From positions 62,001-126,000 of the forward strand of contig JAULSU010000001.1 of assembly GCA_030512335.1 (NCBI GenBank): a stretch of 64,000 nt of DNA, given 5' to 3'. The DNA is from Immersiella caudata. Its lineage: Eukaryota; Ascomycota; Sordariomycetes; Sordariales; Lasiosphaeriaceae. A model generated the notes under the pieces. The model searched no databases. It saw only the letters and a program-made list of their open reading frames with translations, and was not told where the DNA came from. The stretch's first letter is position 1, and every line of letters starts with the position of its first letter. Below, one piece after another: positions 23,364-34,624 of the stretch. The position numbers were made by a program, and so were the translations under genes.

Positions 23364-26300
23364 ATGGAGCCACTCGGCTCAATCGCCGCCGCCATCGGAC
23401 TGGCCGATGCCGGCCTCAGAACTCTCGTCGGTATCTACAGCATTGCCATGGACCTGAAGGACGTCCCGAAGAGGCTCCGCGATATTCACCATGACCTCCA
23501 GAACTTCCACGGCTTTGTCTCTGAGGTGCAACGCAATGCATCGCAAGTATTCGCAAAGGCGACGCCGACACAACTTGAGCGATCCGAAAAGACGCTCAAG
23601 ACCATCGCGGCGAGTGCCGGGGAGTTGACGCGAACACTCGAATCGACCCTGCTGTCGCTCACAGACTCAAGAACCCAGCGTGTGTGGCGAGCATTGGTTT
23701 CGGTCTCGAAACAGAAGGATATGTTGGCAGAGTGTGAGCGACTAGTACGACTCAAACAAGATTTGCAGCTCGAACTCCAGGTCATTGGAATAACGTTGGC
23801 TGAGTCAACTGGGTGGGTACCCAACCCCAACGCCCCTTTTGGTCAGTCCATCCCTGCTGATATCGGCTAAGCCAATCGCTCCAAGGAGTTGCCATGAGCG
23901 TCTCCCTGTCTCAACTTCAGGTCAACGCATTGCATCCCAAGGTTGACACCATCCACGATTCGGTGTCAGAGACAGTAACAACGGTCAAGGAGATTGCCGA
24001 CAAGATGGAACCCCTTGCAGCAAGTCTGAACCGCGTTGAAGAGTCCAGCGACAGGATCGAGGCCCTTGCCCATTCCCTCCACCAACTACTTCTCTCCGGA
24101 GGTTCGGGGGCTAGCCTCCAGGTTGCCACTCGAGTCGAGCAACGAGAGGCTGTAAGTTTGTTTTGCCCAACCCCCTGCTAGATTTGACTACTGACAGTTC
24201 CATGTCCCAACGCTAGGCCGCAGCCTGTTACCGAAAGCTCGCTGAATACCCAACAGATCTTCAAAGCGCAGCTGATAGGCTATCTAGAATGGAAACCAGC
24301 CCCTTCGTAGCAGCCCCTCCAAGACGGGCATCCCCACCGCTTGGCATGGAGTGCTGCTGCCAGACCAGAAGAGATACATCGTTCAGACGTATCGGCCCCG
24401 TCACAACACGCTACTCTTCGGTCGCATTCCACGCATCAACTTGTCCCCTATCTTGGTCCAAGAACAGTCGAAGGGACTACATGATCTGCTTGAACATGAA
24501 GCCCTTCATGAACCGCGCGATTCAGCTCTTTCACAGCTCCATCCAAAGGCGTGGCACTTGGGAGACGTCACGAGTACTAAGGCCTTACCGCATCGTGTCT
24601 CGCCGAGACTCACCTGCGTTCCAGCTGTTTGAGGAGCTGTGTGCCGCCCATGTCAAATGCGGAACATACGAGACGATTTTACAGCTCGCTCGAAAGTACG
24701 ATGTGGACATGGCGACTTGTTTTGTAAGATCCGGCAGTTCGACTCAGATAACCGAATCGTATTCAACGTCTACATTGCAGTATCGCAGGTCGTTCGTCGA
24801 TGAGCTAGGAACCGAGTTTGTGTCCCATTGGCTTGGATCACTTCAAAAACGACTGCATGAGCTCTTCACATCAGGGGCAGCAGAGCCCAAAGACACGGAT
24901 GAGTTTGGCAACACACTTCTTCATGTAAGACCTCCGATTTGTTTCGAGAACGTCTACTTGCACCGTACCCCACACATAATCCTAACTCTTCACCACACCG
25001 CCACTCCTGCGGCGACCCCTGCTACCGCCATGTCTAAGGCCCTCTTTTCAGTTAAGGGGGGGGTATTGGGATTAGTTAGAAAGGTCGTAAAAGTTGCGGC
25101 TTACTAACAGGTTCCATCGTAGGAAGTGGTATTCTCCTGGAGCCTTATTTCCGACTACGGACACATATTCAAGGACCAGTTTCACGAGCTATCTGGTTAC
25201 CTCTATGACATGGGTGCCGACCCCGGTGCCATATGTCCCATCCGCCGGGACGCCGCTTGGATCGATAACCATTTCACAGTGATTTTCCATACCAGTGTAG
25301 ACGGTTTCCGGCCACACAAGAACCCAACCGTGTCCGACCTAGCGTTCTACCAGCTTCTACGACCAGAGCCATCGAAGGAACGTGTGCCAACTGTCGAGGA
25401 TCGATGCCCGTTCCCTTTTCGCATCATCCCAAGCGTCGAGATGGACTTTTATAATTTGGGAGGCTATGCCTATGGCCGCGACTCGAACGTGGATTTCAGG
25501 TCCCGCCTCCTAGCACACGCCCTTCGGTCGTGGAACTATTATAACTTCTTTGTTGGTATGTTGACCCTCCCTTGCCTCTTGATACGCCTGAGGGTCGCTA
25601 AAGGAATGCCTTAGACGCCGGGCTTACACCCCTCCACGAGGCTATTCTGTCGAGGAATACTGCCAAAGTGGCGCTGTCGATCAGGCGATTCCCTCCAGCG
25701 GATGAGGGCTCTTGGGAGTGTGAGCTCTCCATTGTCGAATGCGCAATCGGGTGGCCTGAAGGCCTCTCGATGCTCTGCAACGCGGGGTACAGTGTGAAAC
25801 TCGCCTTTGAGGTAGTCATCCTTCGCAACGACGTTTCATCTGCGGAGGTGATGATAGAATCCGATTTCCCCATAACCAAACACCACCTCCGAAGTATTAG
25901 CAAGAAGCACAACCCCTTGGGGATGACAGAACTTCATAAACGCCTTATCGACTGGACTGTGAGCACTCTCACTACCAGACGGATGGAACTCCAGAGGCTT
26001 GCTACAACCAAGCTACCGGCGAGAATTCTCACAGAGCTCGGTCTTGTCGTAACACGTCCCCCGGATTCTATCGCAGCCCGTCTGGTGGAGGAGTTGGAGA
26101 GTATTGGAATTTCGATCCCTTCGATACTGCATGCCACAACTGCACCTGTTTTTCACTGCTTCAGTGCCTTTACCGGAGGGTCCGGACGACTTTACAGGCT
26201 GTTATACGGAGCCGGGTTCAACGAAATCGACGCCTGGGATCGCTCTGGCAAAACACCTCTCGACATAGCACTCGGGCATCTGTTCACCAATCGGACTCAC

Positions 26301-27566
26301 CATTGGCCTCTCAGCGCATGCAAATATATCGTCCGGATGATAAGGCACGGCGCCTGTGTCACTCGCGCCTTGCATCTCGGCGGCACTCGGGTTCGGCCCC
26401 TTTTCGCCCTTGCTTGCTTGTACAGCACGAACTACAACGACAAGCGGCGGTGGACTCAGTGGAATTGGGGAGACGATGAGGACTTCTTGGAGATGCTCGA
26501 GGCCTTGAAGACAGTCGGAAAGCCTGGAAACCAATATATCGAGAATGTTCAGGTTCGAGATTTGCTCTGGGACCTGGGACTGAAGTCTGATGGCTCCCCC
26601 ATCGGCAGCTCCTCCGCCTCATATGCCAGCAGCTATACTTCCCGTGGAGCCTCGGCGCCGACAGTTCTGGGTGAATCCAAAAGCAGCGAGACTTCTTTCA
26701 CCTCCGGAAGCCCTCCTGACAGCGACGAAGAGTCAGGGAGCGATGCAACATTCGATCCAAATACCTCAGGGCTTCGAAGCCGGTTCCAAAGAGCACCCCG
26801 CGGTCTAATCTCAGTGGTGGCCCGTCGAGACCGGAACCTCGAGGACGATTGCGAGTGCTACTGTTCCACCAACGGATGTCTTCCCATTCACATGATTTCG
26901 GTGCTAGGGGGTTACAGCACGATCAAGACGTGGGCTCGGATCCAGGATGACGTCTTTGACTGGATCGATGACTGCGATGCTTCGTTCGATCAAGCCCGAA
27001 AATACGTGGCGGCAGCTTGTCGCCTTGAGGTTTTCAGTCGGCTGGGAATGGCTCACACTTGCTGTCGAATGAACGCTTTGTTTCAATGCTCTCACCAGTC
27101 AGAAGAGACGAAAATGGAACTTCGAGAAGAGGACTCTGACTTCAATGACCAACTGGAACTCATAATGGTCGCATTCAATGCTTTGCTGGCACGGCATAAG
27201 CACTGGCCAGCGGCGTCAATCTGGGCACAATGGTGGAGAAAGCTTGACCCCATGCTCCCGCCACTTCTTCCATGGGAACGTGGTCTGCAATACTGCAGTT
27301 TGCCGACATCAGGTGACGATCTTTCTCGCTTGCTCGATCTCCGAGAGATGAGACACGCAGTTGCCTTGAGGCGAATGGGGTACCCCAAGAATGCCGACTT
27401 CTTGGACGTTATCAAGGACCACCTGCCTGGGCTTTTGAATGCATGCTCGGAAGAACCGACAGCGATTCGAATTCGGCGGTATGTTATTGAGGAACGAGTG
27501 GGAACTTGGAAAGGAAGAGACATCCGCTTGAAGACACGGCGTATCAGGAGGCGGCGCTCATTCTAG
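23364..27566 (+). CDS. STAND-N / ankyrin-type large protein
   Basis: Five-exon model: 23364-23816, 23921-24151, 24217-24924, 25123-25555, 25615-27566 (1258 aa; the total is in frame). Later introns are clear: 24152-24216 (GTAAGT...TAG), 24925-25122 (GTAAGA...TAG, 198 nt) and 25556-25614 (GTATGT...TAG). The first intron's donor (GTACCC, or GTGGGT at 23813) is uncertain. The N-terminus MEPLGSIAAAIGLADAG is a fungal STAND N-domain, followed by a coiled-coil. A Cys-rich segment (GMECCCQTRR), DEFGNTLLHE, TPLHEAI and DRSGKTPLDIAL, which read as degenerate ankyrin units, come next. A long acidic/Ser insert follows, then a helical C-terminus. The protein is probably a cytosolic sensor without its own NTPase domain. 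The stop codon (27564-27566) lies inside a foldback repeat, so the original C-terminus may have been longer. Confidence 0.75.
24942..25096. repeat. Half-copy of a foldback element inside an intron
   Basis: Most of the 198 nt intron 24925-25122 aligns by eye to one arm of the 305 bp element at 27558-27862. Shared blocks are TTGCACCG, CACACATAA, CTAACTCTTCAC, CACCGCCACT, GGCC(T)CTTTT, AAGGGGGGGTATT and ATTAGTT. The match starts near TTCGAGAACG, equivalent to the terminal repeat, and fades by about 25095. The donor (GTAAGA) lies just outside the repeat, and the branch site CTAAC (about 25101) and acceptor (TAG at 25120) follow it. Confidence 0.75.
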
Positions 27567-27862
27567 AAGAGAAGGTCAATTTGCACCGTATTATCCGTTT
27601 ATATGCAAGGTATCCCCACGTACAACACACCGCCACCACTGCGACAGGCCCTATTACCGCCACGCCGGAGGCCTTTTTACAGCTAAAGGGGGGTATTAAG
27701 GATAACTTTCACGGCCTTCTCAACTAATTCTAATACCTCCCTTTAGCTAAAAGAGGCCTCAAACGAAATGGGCACAGGGGCTGCCGCAGTAGTGGCGGTG
27801 TTGTGAAGAGTTAAGGGTTATGTGTAAGATGCGGTGCATAAAGATATTCTCTTCTAGAATGA
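27558..27862. mobile_element. 305 bp foldback (MITE-like) element
   Basis: Perfect 16 bp inverted termini TCATTCTAGAAGAGAA (27558-27573) and its reverse complement (27847-27862). The interior is largely a second, imperfect inverted repeat. The left arm carries CACCGCCACCACTGCG and GCTAAAGGGGGGTATTA; the right arm holds matching reverse complements (around 27725-27830). It has no coding capacity and no clear target-site duplication. It begins within the last codons of the upstream gene and supplies its TAG stop. Confidence 0.8.
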
Positions 27863-28186
27863 TATAGGGGTACCAAAAACAGGAGACTGTGTTGGGGTGG
27901 ACGTCGATCATTTGAACGCCGAGCTATGATTGGCTGAACCACCGCCAATGGGAGCGGCCACCCCTTAGCCGACCAGGGTCAAGAACCTGGCTGGCAGGGA
28001 ATGCACCAATCACGACGCGAACGGTTGTCCGAGGAGCGCGCAGATGTGTCCAAGTCAAAACGCCTATTTCTGGTCTTTTAAACGCGGCCGCTTCCTGTGG
28101 TATCACCCGAGAGAAGAAGTCATCACCTTAATCATTCAATTTGACCAAGAAATCGTTTCCGTTCCAGTGATATACCCACTCTCATC
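27863..28186. other. Short intergenic region
   Basis: Between the foldback element and the first ACPF-type gene; no feature recognised. Confidence 0.45.
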
Positions 28187-29865
28187 ATGCCGGCGAAACC
28201 AAAAAGGTCGTCCTTCGAGTTGTGGCAGTGTGTAAGTGTTTCAAGTCGCACTACATTGCTGGTCATCGTGACTGGGATCAACACATACCACTCAGATTGC
28301 GGTTGTGAAACTTCCCAGTGAACTGTCATCTGACCGCAACCCCCCCGCCCCCCCTCTAGTGCCAATGCCATGACGCCGGCATGACAGTCTCCGCCACGCC
28401 AGCTTGCCAGTGCCTTCACAACCGCTGCGACGCGTGTGTGGTGTGGCGACGCACTGCGCACGTTGGAGCCGACGATCCACCAAGAAATCCTCCCCCGTCC
28501 GAATGGCCATTCACAAGCCGAGATTGGGCAACATCTCTGCCAGAGCCAGGTCTTGAAGTCATTGGGACGGGCCCTCCTCTCGACTTTACCGAATCACTCC
28601 GGGTCAATACCCCAGAGGGAATGATGATCGACTCCGAATACGACATCGTCTCCCCTGAAAGCCTGGCTTCCTCGGATATCGGCGCGAGAACCCCAGGAAC
28701 AAGCCCCGCTACAACGGTGGATGCCGAAACTTCAGAATCCGGCTCTGACGACCGTGAGACCGACGACAATTACATCCTGGAACGGCACCTCATCGGGGAC
28801 TATATCTGCAGTCTTGGGCCCGAAACGGCCATCTCCATCGGTTCAAGCCCGATTGTGGACCTGCTCCTCACAGAGTACCGGAATTCGAGACAGAGACCTG
28901 CATCAGGCACTCCAGGGAACGGTCACACTCAACACTATAACGTTGGGCCATCCAACCCCTTTTTTCCGTCGGGCCTAAGCACTTCCTATCAACAAATAAC
29001 CCCCGCCGGCACCCGGGTATCTCCGCAACCCGAACAGGAACCCTGCGACGAAGCTGAGACTGCACCTCCGTCTTCTTACCGCAACCTGACCGTTCTGTTT
29101 GCCTGCCCGTTCTGGAAGCATAACAGCGTCGACTGGCGACAGTGCTTCGCCTACAGGCTGCGCCGCATCAAAGACGTCAAACAACATCTCAGGAGAGCTC
29201 ACGCAAAGTTCTGCGTCTGCGATCGATGCGGCAGAGAGTTCCACAACGAACAACTTCTCCGAACCCATCTTTCAGTCGTTCCGCTTTGCAACTCTCGACA
29301 GTTTCAGAGGAAGTGGCTCTCCGAGGCCCAAAAGGCCTTCTTGAAGAAGCGAGCCAGCGGGACTGTGGAAGCCCAGTGGTACGCCATCTGGGACGTCATT
29401 TTCCCTGAGAGTCCAAGGCCGCCCTCGCCTTATCTTGACGAGTCTCTATCTGAGGATCTGAGTTCGTTTCTAGAGTTCTTTCTCGGCAGAGGCAGCGAGA
29501 TCATACAAGGCACTGCCTACCACCCGGATGGGTCCAACCTGCTTACCACCGAGGGGCATAACCAGCGCTCACTGCGGCTAGGTTTGCAGAGGATCTATAA
29601 CGAGTGGTCGTCAGCAATGGGGCATGCTAGTACGGCCATACAGGCAATGGACAGCCCAGGTGGTCCTAGGATGTCATCTCCAGACATGTCGCCAGCCCAG
29701 GATGAACCAGGCGTGGGAGACATAGCTTCAGGACTGGTTGAGGAACAGGGAGATGCTGATAGAAGGGATACGATAGGGTGGCCTAGGGACGCTGTGGCTC
29801 AAAGTGGGGGTACCTTTCCGGGGGAGGAGTTTATCAATTATGGGCCATATGACTCGGACGATTGA
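28187..29865 (+). CDS. ACPF-type C2H2 zinc-finger protein (copy A)
   Basis: Two exons: 28187-28231 and 28360-29865 (516 aa). The 128 nt intron has GTAAGT donor, CTGAC and CTAG acceptor. The junction reads WQC|CQCHD, matching WGC|CSCKD at the equivalent junction of copy C. The N-terminus has paired CxC motifs (CQCLHNRCDAC). A long acidic/Ser linker follows. The core (about residues 280-385) has ACPFWKH, RIKDVKQHLRRAH, CDRCGREF, a late H/C pair, and W...WDVIFPESP...SPYLDE. In fungi this C2H2-type module is common, in proteins without known function; a nuclear role is only a guess. Paralogues lie at 33449-34624 (-) and 36592-38299 (+). Confidence 0.8.
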
Positions 29866-30334
29866 CTTGGGCGCTAATTACTTGAAACGGACCTAGATAA
29901 CGACACGACGACGTTAGTGGGAACCCCTTGACTGAAACGCTGAACTCAACCGTTTATCCCTTTGAAGTGCTGGTGTTCATCAGGCCACCACCCCGTTTGT
30001 ATTTTTCATTGCGAAAACACTCCGCTTCGTAAACAGCAGGCGTGTGTCTATGCCCTGTCATTACCCACCCCCCGAACCAAAACCCCCTCGATCCCGGATG
30101 GCCGCCCAGCATGCCCGCGTCGCTTTCACATGTGATAGACTTAGCATTTTTAACCATGAGCCCATTTTAGTGGACACGCGATTACGCTTTCGGCTCGACT
30201 TCCAGCGTACGCAAATAAAGCTAACTCTCTTCCCCCACTCACCTCCCCCGACCCTTTTCCTTCATCTCTGTGTTCGACTGCCTATGGGTTGTTGAAGAAG
30301 TTGCAACAACGGAGGCGGTGAGGACTACCTAAGT
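29866..30334. other. Intergenic, no feature seen
   Basis: Pyrimidine-rich leader in front of the decayed F-box gene; no independent gene recognised. Confidence 0.5.
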
Positions 30335-31834
30335 ATGCTCGACATGGCCCGTGAACTTCTCGACGTCCCCGAGGAGGTGCTCCTCGGGATTGTGGCTGCT
30401 CTCGACCTGACAGGCATCCAATGCCTTTGCCGCACGGGCCGTATCTTCCTCTGGCTGTTTTCCGACCTTTCCTTTCATGGCTGGCAACGTCACAACCAAG
30501 CGCGACTCCTTGGAAAGGTCTCCCCTCATTTTCCTTGGCTCCGTCCCAGTCCAGAATTCGAGAAGCGGGCCCGCTGTAGCCCCTTTTGGTGGTTCATCAA
30601 ATGGGACAAGATACAGGACTTCTGTCCCCCTTGTCGATACACCAGGATGCATGAGCCAACCTATAAATTGGCCGACGACTATCTCCACTGTAAGTCCTGC
30701 ATGGTTGGCCGCCCTTGGGCCTTATTTTCCACAAAATAGCGAGCAAAGAGTTCCGAAAACCGAATCTGCATCGGGCACGAGGGCTACATACGACTCTGTG
30801 AGCACCAAGTTATCACCCGCAAGATGATTCTAACGGCCCGAAGGCAACTCATTGGCTTGTAGACAAACAACAACACCACCTTCGTTCTGGTCGTGTGCAA
30901 GCATGCAAATCATCTGCCAAAACACAGCAACTGGAGGTCTCAGGAGGAGGATGGGTTCAGCATCTACCCAACAGCCACACTGCACCGCTCTGATTTCGAC
31001 GTGGTACTGGATATAAAATGGTCTGGCCATCTTACTCTTCCAGAGGAGACACTTGGAAAGCGCGTCATAGCCGAGGACATGGTTCAGCTCCTTGAAAAGT
31101 TCCGCAAAGGCGTCGCCGAGCATATCGCCCCACAAGCCGGTCCAGGGATATTTAACATTCCTGAGTTGAGGTGTTTCGAGCCGAACCGCTGCTCGTGCCT
31201 GGACATTGGGCTGAAGTATCCATCGAATTAGTCGCATCAATGGTCCATGATGCGAAATTCACATGGCCCGGAGCACACACCCCCTTGCTGTCGTGCCGAT
31301 CCATCCAAGCGACTCGTTTCCCTAGGTTCGGAGGGTGCCAACTCCGAGGATCGCTCGGATACCGCGGACAAGGAGTTCGAAGCCGGGAGCCACAAGGTAG
31401 TGGCCGTCTTGAGCCATGGGACCGGCTTTAGACTTGGATACACTAATAGATATACTATCTACATAGTATCATGTCCTTCCGGTCAACGCTGCCTCAGAGT
31501 TCAATATCATCGAGTCGTCGAGGCTACCGGTATAAGACAGCACGGATAGCGAACCGTTCGGCATTCGTGGTGGGAAGCTATGGACCCGGACTCCTATGGG
31601 CTGCAGCAAAATGAAAAGACAAAAGAGGCGCTGTGGTGTGAGGCTCCGAAGTGTCCAAACTTCTATCGATACCTCGAGCGGCCTGTTGTCAGGGAGTGTT
31701 GCGGAAAGAGGGTGTTGGACTTCTTCGATGAAAATCCACAGGTACCTCTTCGTGAGCAGCAGAGGATCGGGCGCGTCATGACCTCTACCAGGCTTCCCCG
31801 CATGGCCAGTAAGCACGAAGTGAGAGACGATTGA
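30335..31834 (+). pseudogene. F-box gene inactivated by four TAG codons
   Basis: One reading frame runs from ATG 30335 to TGA 31832-31834 without frameshifts. It is interrupted at 30737-30739, 30860-30862, 31229-31231 and 31547-31549, in each case by TAG. The N-terminus has an F-box (LDVPEEVLLGIVAALDL) followed by a CxxC cluster (FCPPC, HCKSC). Coding character continues after each stop: ICIGHEGYIRLCEHQVI, LVVCKHANHLPKHSN, RCFEPNRCSCLDI, and finally LDPDSYGL-type sequence with YRYLERP, as in a fungal F-box family. F-box proteins recruit substrates to SCF ubiquitin ligases. CAG or TGG changed to TAG is what C-to-T change at CpA (either strand) produces, so RIP is a likely cause. Confidence 0.8.
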
Positions 31835-32689
31835 GTTTGCGTCGGCACAAGGAAGTGACAGCTATTGAATTGGTAGAAAATAAAGTTGACCACTTCTTCC
31901 CAAATCTGACAGTTGAAGAGAGCGGTGATGTTGGGAGGCGTGTGGAGAGATGCGCGGTGGCCCAACTGGCAAGAACACTCAAACACTGCCTACACTGGGC
32001 CCACGCCGTTACGCCGGCACCTTCCCGTCCAACACAACAGCCTGGAAGGGCAGCCCCAAAACGGCAAGAGCGACTTATCGTGCCCTGATTGGGGTTTCCC
32101 AACATTTCGCGCACGAGAATTTTCAACTTGACTTCTCTCCAGGCTACAACAGATCCAGACCGCCGCTCCCATGCTCACCGCCGTCACCAGAGACTGTTGC
32201 CGCCTGTTGCGCCGCCCTCCCGCCTTTATCTCTCTGGCTCTTCGTTGCCCCCCTGCGCCCCTCTCACTTCCGGTAGCCCGCGTTCGCTCCGCCGCGTCGC
32301 CGCCTCCTCCCTGGCTCGTCATTGCCTGCCGCGCCACCCTCTCCTCCCTGCCCGCCCACGCTCGCCCCGCCCCGCCGCCATAGTGTCGGCCAGGTTCGTC
32401 CTCGCCTGGCTGATCGCCACTTTGTTTGACCTGGCCGTTGGCTACCTGCCTTCGGCAGGTGAGGTGTCGACTCTCGTCGACACAGCCCTGGCCGCCCCTC
32501 CCCGCCGCCTCCGTCTCTGGCCTCGGCCCCGCCACTGCCCCCCACCTCCAACTTCGCTCGGACGACGACTGCTCGGCCCTCCCCGATCATTGTAAGTATT
32601 GATTTTATTTGTTCATTCAAGGATACACCCACCTTGCTATGGGTCGGTGGTGCACCGCGAAATCAGATCTGACTGTTCAATTGTTTCAG
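31835..32689. other. GC-rich region with a possible 5' exon
   Basis: C-rich stretch (32150-32590) with long Pro/Arg/Ala frames on both strands, which usually reflects composition rather than coding. A well-formed intron (GTAAGT at 32592, CTGAC, TTTCAG ending 32689; 98 nt) suggests transcription of the + strand into the next entry. Confidence 0.35.
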
Positions 32690-33146
32690 CCCTCGACCAG
32701 TACATCACCACCGCCACCGTCACCGTAATGGTTTCTGCCCCGGCTCTCGCCCCCCGCCCGTCAAAGCAGCCCCGTGCGCCCCGTGTACGGCTTGCCCGGC
32801 ACGCGTTTGTGGGTGCCCCGGCCCCCTGCCTGAAAATTTGTGCATGGACGAGTTGCCGGAGAAGCTGGGCGATTCGTCAGAACAATGGGGCGATGTGGTG
32901 GACAAGTGGCGCGTTGTGTTGGCCGAGTGGGCCACCCCGCTGGACAACTTGGGAGTTGTACAGGAGAAGTTGAGAGTCTTGAGGAAGCAGTTGAGGGAGA
33001 AGTGGGGCCTCTTGTGTGAAGGATTGGGAGTCTTTCTGGGCAGAGTCGGCTTTTTTATGTGTCTGTTTTTCGTTTCGGCGGGACTGGCGCATGGGTTTTT
33101 TTTTATCCTGTTAACTGTTGACGCCTCGGCCCTGGAAGGCCAATGA
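32690..33146 (+). CDS. Possible orphan gene with C-terminal membrane segment
   Basis: Terminal exon after the intron 32592-32689. In the frame ending at 33146 it reads a His/Arg stretch, a Cys cluster (APCAPCTACPARVCGCPG), then a charged Trp-rich helical part (ATG 32844: MDELPEKLGD). It ends in a hydrophobic stretch (VGFFMCLFFVSAGLAHGFFF) that would span a membrane. The 5' exon frame that would join in phase (ending GPPRS) has no clear ATG. Alternatively translation starts at 32844, giving 100 aa. No family recognised. Low confidence; it could be a chance frame in GC-rich DNA. Confidence 0.3.
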
Positions 33147-33448
33147 ATGGGACTGTTGCCCCCCCGACAATGACGCTTTCGGCTCTCAGTGATCATGCCC
33201 TTGTTCAGGTGTGAACCAGGCTTTCCCGGGTCCTCCGACATAACGACAAGCACTGCAGGAAGCTGTGCATTTTGTTGCCTAGCACCCGTAGGTCCTTCAT
33301 GTATGAATACAACGGACGAGAAGCCAAATATATTATCGTTCTTTCACCTGCAACAGATTCTATCGTGCAGCAAGATCTACCGTTTGTAGCCCCTAGCATT
33401 GTGCCACCTCCACGAGGCTATCCGCACCAGTGTGCCCCGTCTATATCA
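33147..33448. other. Short intergenic region
   Basis: 3' side of the possible orphan gene and of ACPF copy B (convergent). No feature recognised. Confidence 0.45.
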
Positions 33449-34624
33449 TCACGCAAATGGAAACCCGATATCCCAATCCGGTATGTCCTTAGCGTTGTCA
33501 AAGGACCTCGTCTCAAGCGATAGCCATGGAAAATTCGCTGGCTCTGCGAACAGCAAGGTTGCATCTTCATCTAGAGGAAAAGAGTGGAATGAGCCTGTAA
33601 AATGCTGCTGAGTGATGACAACGTGGCCTGGCGTCTCACTTACGAGACCCTGATGGGTCTGTTGAGCCTGCCAGAGCTCCCGCTGAGGGGTAGGGATTCT
33701 CGGAGGTGGTTTTGTTGACGTGGTATTGCCGCTGTCAGGTTGGCCACTGACGTGAGATGGGAAGCCAGGCTCTGTTAAACTCTGGATGTAACCCCGTAAA
33801 AGTTTGTTGAAGCCATCCATCACCAGATTCACTGCAACCTGTGTGTTAGGGGGTCCGGTGGGTGTTGTGCTGGGGGTAGTAGTTGCGGACCCGGGACTGG
33901 ATGGGCCTGCTGCGGATCTCGCAGTATTTGCGGACTGGACGAGAGCGTCTGCCATTCCCTGACGAACGAGACATGGCAGTCCGGAATTCTCTCTGCGAAG
34001 CAAATCTGCAAATTGCGTTACAGCTGTTACCATCGCTGACATCACAGTGACCCCGTCAGGCTGTGTAGGCCCATCAACAACTGCCGTCGAGATTGAGGTC
34101 AGCATTATGTGTCCATTTGGGCAGGTAGATGTCCTTACACGGCGTAACGGGGCGCTCTAGGGTGGGGAAAAGGATGGCCCAAACTTCAAACCACCTCGAT
34201 TCATCGTCAGACCCCAGTTGGGGGCGGCGTTTAAGTCGCGTCTCGGCATCCTGACTTATCCCACACGTCAAAACTGGCGGAGTCGTCCCGACGGTGTCGC
34301 ATCGATCGTCTCCCATGTAATGACTGTTCAGTGCATCTTGGGACTCAAAAACAGCATGGCATCGGCGGCAGTGAGGATGCTTATGCTTGCGGTAAATATG
34401 CTCCCTGGAACAACAGCGCAACAGCCCACCGTGTTAGAAACGACTGTCGACCGGTTGGTGGGGATGACTTGCTTCACTCGACGAACCTCGCGCCATCCTT
34501 TCGTGCAGCCAGGAAATTGATTTGGGCTGGCTTTCTCGAATGGACAGGCCCAGGTATTCTGGCTCAGGGGCGAGGTCTCTGAAACAAGAGAAGCAGGCGA
34601 GCCATCGTTCCCGAGTTGTTGCAT
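33449..34624 (-). CDS. ACPF-type C2H2 zinc-finger protein (copy B), with GC-AG intron
   Basis: Exons 34473-34624, 34139-34404 and 33449-34080 (349 aa; lengths 152+266+632 keep the frame). Intron 2 (34081-34138) is GTAAGG...GCTGAC...CAG. Intron 1 (34405-34472) has no in-phase GT donor; GCAAGT at 34472 with CAG acceptor restores VRRVKEHIYRKH exactly, so it is read as a GC-AG intron. Core module: WACPFEKA, RRVKEHIYRKHKHPHCRRC, LNSHYMGDDRC, then W...WAILFPTLERPVTPF. It lacks the long acidic N-terminal half of copies A and C; the ATG at 34624 is the first in frame, and an upstream exon cannot be excluded. The C-terminus is Pro/Thr-rich, then acidic. Confidence 0.7.

Noticed and set aside
33580..33650. 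Possible third intron in ACPF copy B (GTAAGT...CTAG)
   Set aside because: The join changes the reading frame and destroys the acidic C-terminus, so it was left unspliced.
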